NCBI GenBank assembly: GCA_027100635.1
Contig: JAMOOQ010000021.1
Location: 1 to 48,207 of the forward strand
Length of the DNA stretch: 48,207 bases
Direction: 5' to 3'
Source of the DNA: Campylobacteraceae bacterium
GTDB lineage: Bacteria; Campylobacterota; Campylobacteria; Campylobacterales; Sulfurovaceae
Every line of letters starts with the position of its first letter. Position 1 is the stretch's first letter. The notes under the pieces are model-generated. The model ran no database searches and was not told the origin of the DNA. It worked only from the letters and a program-made list of their open reading frames with translations. Shown here piece after piece: positions 34,315 to 43,131 of the stretch. The position numbers and the translations under genes were made by a program.

Positions 34315-34779
34315 ATGATGAAAAAAAATCTATTTTTAGTTTTACTAATATTAATTTTATTTGCTGGATGTGATGGTAAAAGAGGCTCTTTCATTCATAT
34401 TAAAGAGACGAATATCTCAGTAGAATTAACTGTACAAAAATTAGAAAAACTTATTAAAGAAGATGGATTAACCCATTTTTATACAATAAATCACTCTAAA
34501 AATGCAAAAGATGTTAAGATAAAACTTAGAGATGAAAGCTTAGTAATTTTTGGAAATGCTAGTATGGGTTCAAGATTAATTAGATGTAATCAAACAATGG
34601 GTCTTGATTTGCCTCTAAAAATATTGATTTATGAAGATTTTGATGGATTTACAAAAATAAGCTATACAAATCCAGAATATTATACTTTAACTCATAATAT
34701 AAAAGATAAAAAGTGTTTAGCTATTATTACGAAAGCTTCTATTGCTCTTGATGTACTTAGTGAGAAATTAGTTAAATAA
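34315..34779 (+). CDS. DUF302-domain lipoprotein
   Basis: 154 residues. A signal peptide with lipobox 'LFAGC' (C19) is followed by a DUF302 domain: 'SVELTVQKLEKLIKEDGLTHFYTINHSKNA', 'VIFGNASMGSRLIRCNQTMGLDLPLKILIYED', 'ISYTNPEYYTLTHNI'. The 'FGN...GxxL...LDLPLK' core is typical. DUF302 proteins are small periplasmic or cytosolic folds of unclear role, sometimes linked to sulphur or thiol chemistry. The gene lies just after ychF and was probably cotranscribed. The second Met of the opening pair is an equally good start. Confidence 0.85.
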   Translation: MMKKNLFLVLLILILFAGCDGKRGSFIHIKETNISVELTVQKLEKLIKEDGLTHFYTINHSKNAKDVKIKLRDESLVIFGNASMGSRLIRCNQTMGLDLPLKILIYEDFDGFTKISYTNPEYYTLTHNIKDKKCLAIITKASIALDVLSEKLVK

Positions 34780-34801
34780 TAAAAATTAATAAAGGATTTA
34801 A

Positions 34802-35443
34802 ATGACTGTACATTCTTCTTTTTTTACTAAACAAAGCAGAGAACTCAAAGATTATTATTGGGCTTATTCTGATATATTAAGAGATATTGGTATCAATGAA
34901 TCTACTTATGACCAAAGAATTATGGCTTTTATGGCTTTGAAATTATTGATAGATAATCATAAATTAAAATTTAATTTTGATTACAGTGATAGTTTTGGAT
35001 TAGATGAAAAAGAATATGAAAAGTATGAGAAAGAGGATACAAAAAATACTTTTTTAAATATTATCAAAGATATAGAAAATCTTGGGCAAAATTTAAATTA
35101 TTTTGAACAAGAAAGCAAATATAATCCTGATAAGTCTAAAAATATTTTAACATATCTAAATCACTTTAAAACTTTTGAACTTGAACGATATATACAAGAG
35201 TTACCAAATAATTATCTTGAAAATGTACTTGATATTTATACTTATAAAGCGAATTTTATTAATTATCCAAAAGATGGATATAAAGATTTATATGAATCTA
35301 CAATATCAAGAATGAAAAAGTTAAGTGGTGATTTAACTGGTCAGCATTTTACTCAAAAATCAATTATTCATCTTATGTGTGAAATGTATCAAAAAAATGA
35401 TATTTGGGGATTTAAAGAAAATAGTATTGATAGGAGAGCATGA
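34802..35443 (+). pseudogene. N-terminal fragment of a type I restriction methylase (hsdM-like)
   Basis: 213 residues matching only the N-terminal helical part of N6-adenine methylases of the HsdM class ('YWAYSDILRDIGINESTYDQRIMAFMALKLLID', 'GDLTGQHFTQKSIIHLMCEMY'). The frame stops just where the SAM-binding 'DPTCGTG' segment should begin; intact family members run to about 500 residues. The last codons ('ENSIDRRA') run into the leader and start of the next gene. This looks like a deletion joining hsdM to the dcm leader. Without the catalytic domain it cannot methylate. Confidence 0.75.
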
Positions 35444-35879
35444 TGACTATACACAAAAGTTTTTTAGAAAAAAATAATTTTTTTGAGGATTTTAAATTTA
35501 TTGATTTATTTGCAGGTATAGGAGGTTTAAGATTACCTTTTGATGAACTTGGTGGTGAATGTGTTTTAAGTTCAGAGATTGACAAATATGCACAAAAAAC
35601 ATATCAATCTTATTTTAATCATACACCTAAGGGTGATATTTGTAAAATTGAACTATCAGACATACCTGATTTTGACTTATTGGTTGGAGGATTCCCTTGT
35701 TAGCCTTTTAGTCTGGGGCAGGACATAAAAAAGGATTTGGCGACACTAGAGGAACACTATTTTTTGAAATAGAGAGAATTTTAATATCTAAAAAACCCAA
35801 AGCTTTTTTACTAGAAAATGTAAAAGGATTGAGAGGACATGATAAAGGTAATACATTCAAAGTTATTACTGATATTCAT
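35443..35879 (+). pseudogene. C5-cytosine DNA methyltransferase, dead (nonsense, frameshift, truncated)
   Basis: Begins at the second ATG after 'taggagag'. It shows the SAM motif 'FIDLFAGIGGLRLPF' and the catalytic motif 'GGFPC', then TAG (35701-35703) replaces the invariant Gln of 'FPCQPFS'. A few codons on ('agtctggggcagg') the frame shifts. The true frame then continues as 'GHKKGFGDTRGTLFFEIERI' and 'FLLENVKGLRGHDKG' to about 35870, where an IS-end sequence cuts it off before the target-recognition domain. Three independent lesions make it non-functional. Confidence 0.88.
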
Positions 35880-35910
35880 CACCCCTATAAACTTAAAGTA
35901 ATATAATAAG
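35871..35910 (-). mobile_element. scar of the flanking IS terminus
   Basis: 'attcatcacccct-taaactt' with one mismatch, then 'aaagtaatataa', matches the terminus of the window-edge IS (same orientation as the right copy). The transposase codons that should follow are absent. It sits exactly at the truncation point of both the cytosine methylase and the Fic gene, and marks an old insertion or deletion. Confidence 0.7.
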
Positions 35911-35945
35911 AAATAAATATATATATTAGGAATATACCATCTGTT

Positions 35946-36857
35946 TTACAAAAATAAATAAAATAAAAACTCACTCTGAAGAAGCATAAACCAATAAAAA
36001 ATTGCTCTTGCCGTACGTCCATTTCTATCAGCAAAAGGATGTTCATAACCTATCATAAAATGTAAAATTATCGCTTTTATAATTGGGTCAATAAATATTT
36101 CACCATTCTCTCCTGAATGATTACAATTCGCAAATTCACAAAGATTCTCTAGGCGTTGATTGATTTTTGTATAACATGGTGGCTGATGGATAGTCTCGCC
36201 ATTTGAATCTACAATTATAATCTCATTGTCATCTCTAAATTCACCAGGTTTTACACTATTTTGAGTTGTTTTATCTGTGGCAATTTTATGAAAATGTAAA
36301 ATCATATCTATACTTAAGGGTACATCTTTTAGTAATTTTGTTTCAACCATCAAACGATAATTATTTAAAATCATCTGTTCATCTTCTGTTTTTGGAGTAC
36401 GTACCTCTTGGAACATTTTTTTTGCAACTCGTCTAGTGGTAGAAGCCCCTTCTAGTTGAGCACTGTTAATCGCCTCTTCCATAATTAAAGATGAAATAAG
36501 ATACTTCTTATTACTTGAGCTATTAGGATGAATCCCCTCAACAGATAATTTAGCTATTTTATATAGTTTTGCCTAAAGAGAATCAGGGGTACAAAAATGA
36601 AATGTTACAGAATTTAAATCATACAACAAAATCTCTTTTTGTTTTGTAAATCTTACAAGTTTTGTCACAATCCATGCTTTTTTAGCATCACGATTTTTAT
36701 CTACACGCCATTTAAATTGATCCCAATATAAGTAACGCCCCTTATCATCAGTCTCTTTATAACAAGTCAAATATTGAGGGTCAATAGTTAAAATAATATT
36801 AGAGAAGTTATTTATATCAAAGCTAACAGGAGCTTTTTCTACCAAAGATTTTGCCAT
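35946..36857 (-). pseudogene. Fic-family AMP-transferase, dead (nonsense, active-site change, truncated)
   Basis: One continuous frame interrupted by a single in-frame TAG (36573-36575). It falls where a Gln is expected ('PDSL-Q-AKLYKI'), and the reading resumes 'AKLYKIAKLSVEGIHPNSS'. The inhibitory helix motif is intact ('SAQLEG'). The Fic motif reads 'HPFADRNGR', so the conserved glycine of HPFxxGNGR is arginine. The protein ends soon after ('FYWFMLLQSEFLFYLFL'), short of the usual C-terminal helices. The end lies ~40 bases from an IS scar. Intact relatives are about 370 residues. Three lesions support a pseudogene. Confidence 0.85.
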
Positions 36858-36886
36858 TTTAAACTCAAACTTTTATTTTTGAGTTA

Positions 36887-37690
36887 TTATATAACTTTAT
36901 CACTTACAGATAAGTATCCTATATTTTTAATTCTTTTATATTTATGAAAACTAGCTGTTCTAAACCCTTGTAGATTTGGTTGAATCAATATAAGATTACC
37001 ACCTTTATAGTTTTTTATAGCCTCTTTTGTTTGACTAATTGCCATTAATCTTATTGTTCTATTTAGAGATTTAATAATTGCTTTTGTATGACCAAAAAAC
37101 TTATATTCACTCTTTTTAAAAGGTTTTATACTTTTAATACTCATCACATCTATTGCTAATGTATCAATTGAGTTATCTGATACATAATTAATTGGTAAAT
37201 TAGCACCAATAAATCCATCTACATAAAATTTATTTTCTAATTCAATTTGCTGAAATAACCCTGGTATTGACATTGAAGATAAAATAGCATCTTTAATATA
37301 AATATCATCATTTTTATCAAATACTCTTATCTCTGCATTATCAAAGTTTGTAGATATAATTTTAATATCAATAGGCATATCTTTTATTTTCTTATCTGCA
37401 AAAACCATATCAAATATTTTATAGATTTTTTTATTATCAATAGCAGATGAGTTTGAAAATGAGATACTTAACCATTTAAACATATTAGAAAACTCATTAA
37501 ACATCCTAATAAATTCACTTTTTGAAAGTTTTAAAGCAAAAATAGCACCAACAATAGATCCCATACTTGTACCAATAATCTCTTTGGGAATTAAAGAATT
37601 TTCATACAATTTTTCAACCACTCCAACATGTGCATATCCCAATGCTCCACCACCTGAGAGTACTAAATTAAAATTTTTATTCAAATTCAC
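36887..37690 (-). CDS. patatin-like phospholipase (RssA-type)
   Basis: A serine lipid acyl hydrolase of 267 residues, cytosolic or membrane-associated. The oxyanion hole is 'SGGGALGYAHVGV' (~12-24), the nucleophile elbow 'GTSMGS' (S42), and the catalytic Asp lies in 'FYVDGFIGANLP', where DGG is DGF. The C-terminus is basic. The size suits the bacterial RssA/YchK group. The start overlaps the end of the 192-residue gene by 14 bases, so they are probably cotranscribed. The substrate is unknown. Confidence 0.88.
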   Translation of the reverse strand: MNLNKNFNLVLSGGGALGYAHVGVVEKLYENSLIPKEIIGTSMGSIVGAIFALKLSKSEFIRMFNEFSNMFKWLSISFSNSSAIDNKKIYKIFDMVFADKKIKDMPIDIKIISTNFDNAEIRVFDKNDDIYIKDAILSSMSIPGLFQQIELENKFYVDGFIGANLPINYVSDNSIDTLAIDVMSIKSIKPFKKSEYKFFGHTKAIIKSLNRTIRLMAISQTKEAIKNYKGGNLILIQPNLQGFRTASFHKYKRIKNIGYLSVSDKVI

Positions 37691-38255
37691 TACCTTGAAA
37701 AACCTGTTCCCCTAATAAAAAATAGATTGTAGGGAGATAAAAATTTGCCTGATTTTCATCAAAACATACATCTACCTCTTCATTTCCTGCACATAAAATA
37801 TCAACAGAATCTAATCTAGCGCTAATTTCAAAAATTTCACTTGTACCAATTTTATATTTTTTTAAAACTTCTATCTCCTCTAATCCCATATTCTTTTTAA
37901 TATCTAAATATCTTTTTTCTTGTCTTTTTGATTTAAAACTTGTTTTGATAAAACCATCTTTAATTCCACCTGATAAAAATAACCATCCACCATAAGCATA
38001 AATTAAATCAGTATCTGTTACACCTTTTGCCTCAACATCACTAAAAGCTTTTATAATAGGACTAAAAAGAACTCTTCCACTATCTCCATTTTTCATCACA
38101 TAATGTAAAAGCTCAACCCTAAAAGCTTTTCCCATCATTAATCTTTTATAAGTTTTTTTATATTTTATCTTTGTAGGTTCCTCTTTAAACTCTTTAACCA
38201 TCCACTCTCTAACATCTTTAATAAACGGTTTCTCTTTAAAAAATTTGCTAAACAT
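37677..38255 (-). CDS. conserved-looking cytosolic protein of unknown function
   Basis: Not recognised. 192 residues, no signal peptide or membrane helix. A basic N-terminus ('KYKKTYKRLMMGKAFRVELLHYV') is followed by a mixed alpha/beta body ('TDTDLIYAYGGWLFLSGGIKDGF', 'LDSVDILCAGNEEVDVCFDENQANFYLPTIYFLLG'). The ribosome site is 'taggaga'. It is translationally coupled to the patatin-like gene by a 14-base overlap, so a shared lipid or envelope task is possible but unproven. Confidence 0.7.
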   Translation of the reverse strand: MFSKFFKEKPFIKDVREWMVKEFKEEPTKIKYKKTYKRLMMGKAFRVELLHYVMKNGDSGRVLFSPIIKAFSDVEAKGVTDTDLIYAYGGWLFLSGGIKDGFIKTSFKSKRQEKRYLDIKKNMGLEEIEVLKKYKIGTSEIFEISARLDSVDILCAGNEEVDVCFDENQANFYLPTIYFLLGEQVFQGSEFE

Positions 38256-38366
38256 TATCTTCTCCTAAATTTAAAAAAATTATACTTTTAATTCTCTTAG
38301 AGTACTCTTTTGAGTAATATTTAATGTTTCATACTTTATATAAACATTTATAATTATGCTCATTTT

Positions 38367-38436
38367 AGGGTACCCACAAGGGATACCCCTACGGCTAATC
38401 AACCTTTTGTAGGGGCAATCCCTTGTGGTTGCCCTT
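38367..38436. repeat. 'gggtaccc' palindromic repeat, copy 4
   Basis: Reads 'agggtacccacaagggatac' 'ccctac', spacer 'ggctaatcaaccttttg', then 'taggggcaatcccttgtggt' 'tgccctt'. It lies between the orphan ABC ATPase gene and the 192-residue gene, both minus strand. Confidence 0.88.
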
Positions 38437-38473
38437 AAATTTTAAAAATAATCTAAATATGCGTAACATCAGT

Positions 38474-39121
38474 TTATAATACTATACCATCTTTCATCTC
38501 TACCTCTTTAAAGCCTTGATTAAAAAATAAATTGTCATGAGTTGCAACAATAATAGTTTTTTCACCACTTAGCTCTTTTATATACTCCAAAAACTCATGA
38601 GAAAGTTTAGCATCAAGATTTGCCGTAGGTTCATCTGCAATAATAATGCTAGGATTATTTACTAATGCTCTCGCAATAGCAACTCTTTGTTGCTCTCCTC
38701 CTGATAGTACTTTCACTTTTTGATTTTTTTTATGAATTATATTAAATTGTTTCATCACAATATCTGCTTTTAATTGCATCTCTTTTGTAGATATATCAGT
38801 AGGAAGCAAAGGGGTGATAATATTATCAAATACACTAATTGTTGGAATCAGATGAAATTTTTGAAATATAAATCCAATGTTATCTCTTCTAAAAACAGAA
38901 GCAAAGCTATCAGGAAGCTTTGAAACTCTTATGTCATCAATTATAACCTCTCCATTTGTTGGTTTAGAAAGAGCCACCAAAATAGATAAAAGAGTACTTT
39001 TACCACTTCCACTTTTACCCTTTAAAATTATTGTTTCATTATCATTAATTACTAAATTTATATCTTTTAAACCAACAGTTGAATCTTTGTATATTTTGTC
39101 TATATTTTTAATCTCTATCAC
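38474..39121 (-). CDS. orphan ABC transporter ATPase (LolD/MacB class)
   Basis: 215 residues. Walker A 'GKSGSGKST' (35-43), 'IGFIFQKFHLIP' Q-loop, signature 'LSGGEQQRV', Walker B 'IIIADE' and 'IVATHD'. It has the form of the LolD/FtsE/MacB group. No permease lies next to it; repeats flank it on both sides (38367 and 39169). It may serve a permease elsewhere or have been separated by rearrangement. It differs clearly from the ATPase at 17194. Confidence 0.9.
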   Translation of the reverse strand: MIEIKNIDKIYKDSTVGLKDINLVINDNETIILKGKSGSGKSTLLSILVALSKPTNGEVIIDDIRVSKLPDSFASVFRRDNIGFIFQKFHLIPTISVFDNIITPLLPTDISTKEMQLKADIVMKQFNIIHKKNQKVKVLSGGEQQRVAIARALVNNPSIIIADEPTANLDAKLSHEFLEYIKELSGEKTIIVATHDNLFFNQGFKEVEMKDGIVL

Positions 39122-39168
39122 TATAAATTCCTATTTTAATTATTTTAATTCTTGTAAAACTCATTTTT

Positions 39169-39291
39169 AGATTCCGTGTCAAGCACGGAATGACGGTTAT
39201 TCATCATTTGAAATGCCTGTTTGTCATTCCGAAATGCTTGTTTGTCATTCCGAAATGCTTGTTTGTCATTCTGAATTTAATTCAGAATCTA
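39169..39291. repeat. cluster of 'attccgtg' hairpins and 21-bp tandem repeats
   Basis: The palindrome 'attccgtgtcaagcacggaat' (39171-39191) is followed by two to three copies of 'tgtttgtcattccgaaatgc' and then the palindrome 'attctgaatttaattcagaa'. The last is the same type as at 360-380. It fills the gap between the ABC ATPase and the thioesterase gene. Confidence 0.85.
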
Positions 39292-39352
39292 GTTTTGTAA
39301 GAACTCTATTGTATAATATCACTATAGCAAAAAAATATAAATAAGAGTAATT

Positions 39353-39727
39353 ATGAAAATAAGAATATATTATGAAGATACAGATATGGGTGGAGTGGTT
39401 TATCATACAAATTACATCAAATATTGTGAACGAGCAAGATCAGAGATGTTTTTTCGATCATCTTTATCTCCTGCTATAAATGATTGTCATTTTGTAGTAA
39501 AAGAGCTAAACTGTGACTTTAAATCTTTCGCAATTTTAGGAGATTTAGTAGAGGTAAAAACTGAAATATTTGAGATAAAAAGTGCTTCAATAAAATTAAT
39601 ACAAAAAATTTATAAAAATAAAAAAGAGATTTTTATTATGAATATTACTCTTGTATTTTTGTGTCAAGATGGAAAAATCAGTAAAATTCCACCTAATATT
39701 AGAGAGTTTTTTAAATTAAATATTTAA
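39353..39727 (+). CDS. ybgC: acyl-CoA thioesterase, YbgC/4HBT hotdog family
   Basis: Hydrolyses acyl-CoA thioesters; in many bacteria it is linked to the Tol-Pal envelope system. 124 residues, a single hotdog domain. The signature is 'YYEDTDMGGVVYHTNYIKYCERARSE', where the Asp of DTD and the H-x-N-Y stretch form the active site. Its length is normal for the family. It converges on the dnd operon with 11 bases between stops. No tol genes are near, so the Tol link cannot be judged here. Confidence 0.92.
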   Translation: MKIRIYYEDTDMGGVVYHTNYIKYCERARSEMFFRSSLSPAINDCHFVVKELNCDFKSFAILGDLVEVKTEIFEIKSASIKLIQKIYKNKKEIFIMNITLVFLCQDGKISKIPPNIREFFKLNI

Positions 39728-39738
39728 GTAATCAGTTA

Positions 39739-40128
39739 TCAATCTAAATAAAACTCTTGCAGTAAAAATTCAAATAAATTACTGCTACTATTTACAGAAC
39801 TACTTAAAATTTTATAACCTCTAAGTAGATGAATTTCAAGCCTAGTATCAAACTCTTTTTTATTTTTAATTATCTTTTCATCAAATTCTTCTATCATACT
39901 CCAATATAAATCACTATAATTATCAATCTCTTTCCCAAAACCTGTAATTTGCTCTAAGTTATATTGTTTTCCATCAAAATCAACTTTTTCATTAAATTCT
40001 ACTTTATTTTCAAATGATAATGATATATTAATTATAAATCGTAAAGTTACCCATTTAGGCTCATTCTTAAAACCAATTAATTGATTTAACTTTGGTATAT
40101 AACTCTCTATCTCTTGTGTTGTTCTCAT
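39739..40128 (-). CDS. dndE: DNA sulfur modification protein DndE
   Basis: A small DNA-binding member of the phosphorothioation complex. 129 residues. It is compact and helical ('SYIPKLNQLIGFKNEPKWVTLRFIINISL', then 'LEIHLLRGYKIL'), as in DndE. The family call rests on this pattern plus its place last in a DndB-C-D-E operon. It overlaps dndD by four bases. Confidence 0.85.
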   Translation of the reverse strand: MRTTQEIESYIPKLNQLIGFKNEPKWVTLRFIINISLSFENKVEFNEKVDFDGKQYNLEQITGFGKEIDNYSDLYWSMIEEFDEKIIKNKKEFDTRLEIHLLRGYKILSSSVNSSSNLFEFLLQEFYLD

Positions 40129-41873
40129 TTTATCTCTTTTATTTTTGAACCAAAATTATCTTTAAAAATTTCATATTTTTTGGAAACTAAGTTTTTAGAT
40201 TTTAAAAAATCAAATTCACTATCTGTAAGTAATAAAGTCACTTGATTAAATTGCATATAACAATCATTAAAAATCAGATCTCTATTTTTAGTTGAAAGTC
40301 TTCCAAAAGGGGTATCAACCATTAAAAAATTACTAAAGTTTTTAAGCTCTAAAATAGTTTTAATAGTCAAGAAGTTTAAAACCTGTTTTTGCCCAGCTGA
40401 TAATAGGTCTATATTTAATCTTTTATTATTAGTATCTAATATTTCAAATTTCAAATTTTCTGTAATATATATATCTTTAATATGTGAATATATTTTTATA
40501 AATTCAATAGTTGATTTTTGCAACTCTTTATTAAAAATAATTAATTTTTGCTTTAAATCTTTTTTATAAATTTCATTAGCAATATTAGCAATAGCTTTGA
40601 GATGTTCATAACTTTTTATTGTTGCAAAACTATCTTTTTTAGTTTTATATATTTTAGTAAGTTCTCTTTCTAACTCTTTTGTAATCTCTAATAAATTGAG
40701 TATTCTATCATCAACTATAACTAAATTATTTTCTAAAGTATTTAAATCTTCCATTTTAGATATTAATGATTTTTGTATAGTTTGGAACTTTTCATTAGCT
40801 AACTCATTATTTTCAATATTTTTAATATCTTTTTTTAACTTATCAATTATATTTTGAATATCTTTTATCTCTAATAATAATTTTTGAAATGAATCTTGTG
40901 AAAAAGATAGCTCTATATCAGATGAATTATTTAAAAATGTACTGTTAAACAACTCTTTTATTTTATTATCTTCTACTCCTAAAGCTTGAGTAAAAACTTC
41001 CATTTTTTTATTAAATTCATCTTGATTTTTAATCTCTAAAATAGGTTTATTTTTTGAAATTATCTTATCTTTTAGTTTTTTATTAAGTAATAATGGCATC
41101 TCAAAAAGAATTGCTTTTTTAAATAGTGATACTTTATCTTCTAAATCTAAAGAATATTTTTCTAATTCTTTTTTTGTAGTATCAAGCTTTTTATTTTCTC
41201 TTCGTATTTTAGTATCAAGTTTTTGAATATCCATTTGAGTTAATTTAATATCTTTTTGAGTTATTAACTTTGACTCTTTTAAGATAATTAGTTCATCTTC
41301 ATTTGTAGTAATCTTTACTTTAAGTAGATTATAATTCTTGGATATATCTTTATCTTCATCATTTATCAATAACTCTTTAGAAGCTTTAAGAGTATCTTTA
41401 TTCATATTTGACAATAAATCTAAATCAAATATAAATTCAAATAGATGTTTTAGTTTTATATCTGACAATAGTAAAATATTACTATTTAATTCTCCATCAT
41501 AAAATAGTAAATCAATTAAAAAAAATGGTATTTTCTCTTTAATAAAATCATTAGCTTCTATATCACTTATATACTCATCATCATTAAATGTAATTCTAAC
41601 ACTCTCTTCTAATGAATCAATTTGCCAACTTCTAGTGATAGTAAATTCATCAAAATAGATAGATATATCACAACTATTACTCTTAGAATTATTATTAAAA
41701 ATAGAATCTATATCTATATTACTATAACCTAAACAAAGTTTTATAGCATTTAAAATAGAAGTTTTACCTAAACCATTTTGTGCAATAATTAGAGTTAAGT
41801 TATCAAAATCAATTACCTCCTCTTCATAAAAAGAGAAAATATTATTAAAAACTATTTTATTCAATCTCATCAT
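40125..41873 (-). CDS. dndD: DNA sulfur modification ATPase DndD
   Basis: An SMC/Rad50-type ATPase of the phosphorothioation complex. 582 residues. Walker A is 'AQNGLGKTS' (31-39), a long coiled-coil middle spans ~170-460, the signature is 'LLSAGQKQVLNFL' (490 on), and Walker B 'FLMVDTPFGRL'. It is somewhat shorter than the ~650 residues I expect for DndD, and the coil has no CxxC zinc hook. The start overlaps the end of dndC by 17 bases and its end overlaps dndE by four, so production of all three is coupled. Confidence 0.92.
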   Translation of the reverse strand: MMRLNKIVFNNIFSFYEEEVIDFDNLTLIIAQNGLGKTSILNAIKLCLGYSNIDIDSIFNNNSKSNSCDISIYFDEFTITRSWQIDSLEESVRITFNDDEYISDIEANDFIKEKIPFFLIDLLFYDGELNSNILLLSDIKLKHLFEFIFDLDLLSNMNKDTLKASKELLINDEDKDISKNYNLLKVKITTNEDELIILKESKLITQKDIKLTQMDIQKLDTKIRRENKKLDTTKKELEKYSLDLEDKVSLFKKAILFEMPLLLNKKLKDKIISKNKPILEIKNQDEFNKKMEVFTQALGVEDNKIKELFNSTFLNNSSDIELSFSQDSFQKLLLEIKDIQNIIDKLKKDIKNIENNELANEKFQTIQKSLISKMEDLNTLENNLVIVDDRILNLLEITKELERELTKIYKTKKDSFATIKSYEHLKAIANIANEIYKKDLKQKLIIFNKELQKSTIEFIKIYSHIKDIYITENLKFEILDTNNKRLNIDLLSAGQKQVLNFLTIKTILELKNFSNFLMVDTPFGRLSTKNRDLIFNDCYMQFNQVTLLLTDSEFDFLKSKNLVSKKYEIFKDNFGSKIKEIK

Positions 41874-43131
41874 AATTACCTTTAAAATAACTCATTGTTC
41901 TATCTCTAATATCAGTTGATATCTTATATCGATTTGATATATCTTTTCTATATTTTTCAATTTCATAAATTCTTTCAAAAAGATTAATATCTATTTCATC
42001 TTTATATTCATCTAAATAGTTTTTAATATCATTAGACTTTATTTTAATATCTATACATCTATCAAAAGATAATGCAATATTTAAGCATGAATTTTCAATA
42101 TCTCCATCATTATCCCAAAACTTTTGAATTTGAATAATCTCTTCATCTCTAATTAATTGATGACTTACCTCTTTTTCCGTTTCAAGTAGAGATATTAATA
42201 ACTCTTTTCTAACCTCTAATAAAAAAGGTCCAATACCTCTTCTTCCATCTCTTTTTCTACTATCCCTTTTTGTTGTATCATCTCTATAAACTTTTAATTT
42301 TGTTCTATATCTATCTAATGGTTCCATCCAAGTCTCACCATTTTTAATCATTCCTAACATAGACTTATCTTTTTCTACAACAGTACAAACCCAACATCCA
42401 AATCTAGTTTTTCCACAAGATGGAGCATCTGGATTAAGTGCAATATTACAATCACCCTCACCACTTCCTTTATCATATAAACTCATCATAGTAGTATGAG
42501 TTCCCCAAGGTGCTTCATTTTTACTTAGATAAGTCCATACTTCAGCATTAGTCCAATCTTTAACGGGAGAGAGTATAAAAGCATTTGGTATTTGGTCATG
42601 CATTGATAAATCACGATGGTTTAGCTCTCGTGAATCAATAGATTTTGCACGACTTTCACTCTCTGCACTTCTTACTCCCAAAAGCATTAATATAGATTGA
42701 TACTTTCCTACAAGTTGATTTAAAAACATTGTAGCAGGTCGTATCTTCATTCTATCTGTACACCATCTAAACCATTGATTTGGAGATGGATAACCTTTAC
42801 CTAAAACTAAAGACCAAAAAGTCTCATCAACTCTAGGAGTAATTAAATTTGTATATAACTTTAGTTTCTGTTTATCTGCAAAAGTTTGAATCTTCTCTAT
42901 TATATCTGTTGTATAATTTTCAATTACTGGCATCTCAACAAATGTATCAGAGGTTACAACATATACTATTTTTGTATCAAGATTTTCTTTTTGTAATTCT
43001 ATTAACATCTCAACTACAAGCTGTAAAACAACTGTAGAATCTTTTCCACCTGAAAAGGTTACTACCCAAGGACGATTATCTGCTAGGTATTGTTTTTTTA
43101 GATTTTGTTTTGTGGTTTTTATTTTATTCAT
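41857..43131 (-). CDS. dndC: DNA phosphorothioation protein DndC (PAPS reductase-like)
   Basis: Activates the DNA backbone with ATP and hands over sulphur; an ATP-pyrophosphatase-fold, iron-sulphur protein. The PP-loop is 'SGGKDST' (27-33) and the helix motif 'FRWCTDRMKI' follows. Cluster-binding cysteines lie in 'DCNIALNPDAPSCGKTRFGCWVC' (C228, C239, C246, C249). 424 residues. It starts with no gap after the preceding gene and overlaps dndD by 17 bases. No dndA cysteine desulfurase is in the window, so sulphur probably comes from a housekeeping IscS. Confidence 0.95.
   Translation of the reverse strand: MNKIKTTKQNLKKQYLADNRPWVVTFSGGKDSTVVLQLVVEMLIELQKENLDTKIVYVVTSDTFVEMPVIENYTTDIIEKIQTFADKQKLKLYTNLITPRVDETFWSLVLGKGYPSPNQWFRWCTDRMKIRPATMFLNQLVGKYQSILMLLGVRSAESESRAKSIDSRELNHRDLSMHDQIPNAFILSPVKDWTNAEVWTYLSKNEAPWGTHTTMMSLYDKGSGEGDCNIALNPDAPSCGKTRFGCWVCTVVEKDKSMLGMIKNGETWMEPLDRYRTKLKVYRDDTTKRDSRKRDGRRGIGPFLLEVRKELLISLLETEKEVSHQLIRDEEIIQIQKFWDNDGDIENSCLNIALSFDRCIDIKIKSNDIKNYLDEYKDEIDINLFERIYEIEKYRKDISNRYKISTDIRDRTMSYFKGNYDEIE

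Noticed and set aside
34802-35879. Working type I or type II restriction system
   Set aside because: The methylase lacks its catalytic half, the cytosine methylase has a stop, a frameshift and a truncation, and no endonuclease gene is present.
35440-36857. Reassignment of TAG to glutamine
   Set aside because: Intact genes here end with TAG (for example the vWA gene, the ABC permease and the transposase), and the two affected genes carry other lesions.
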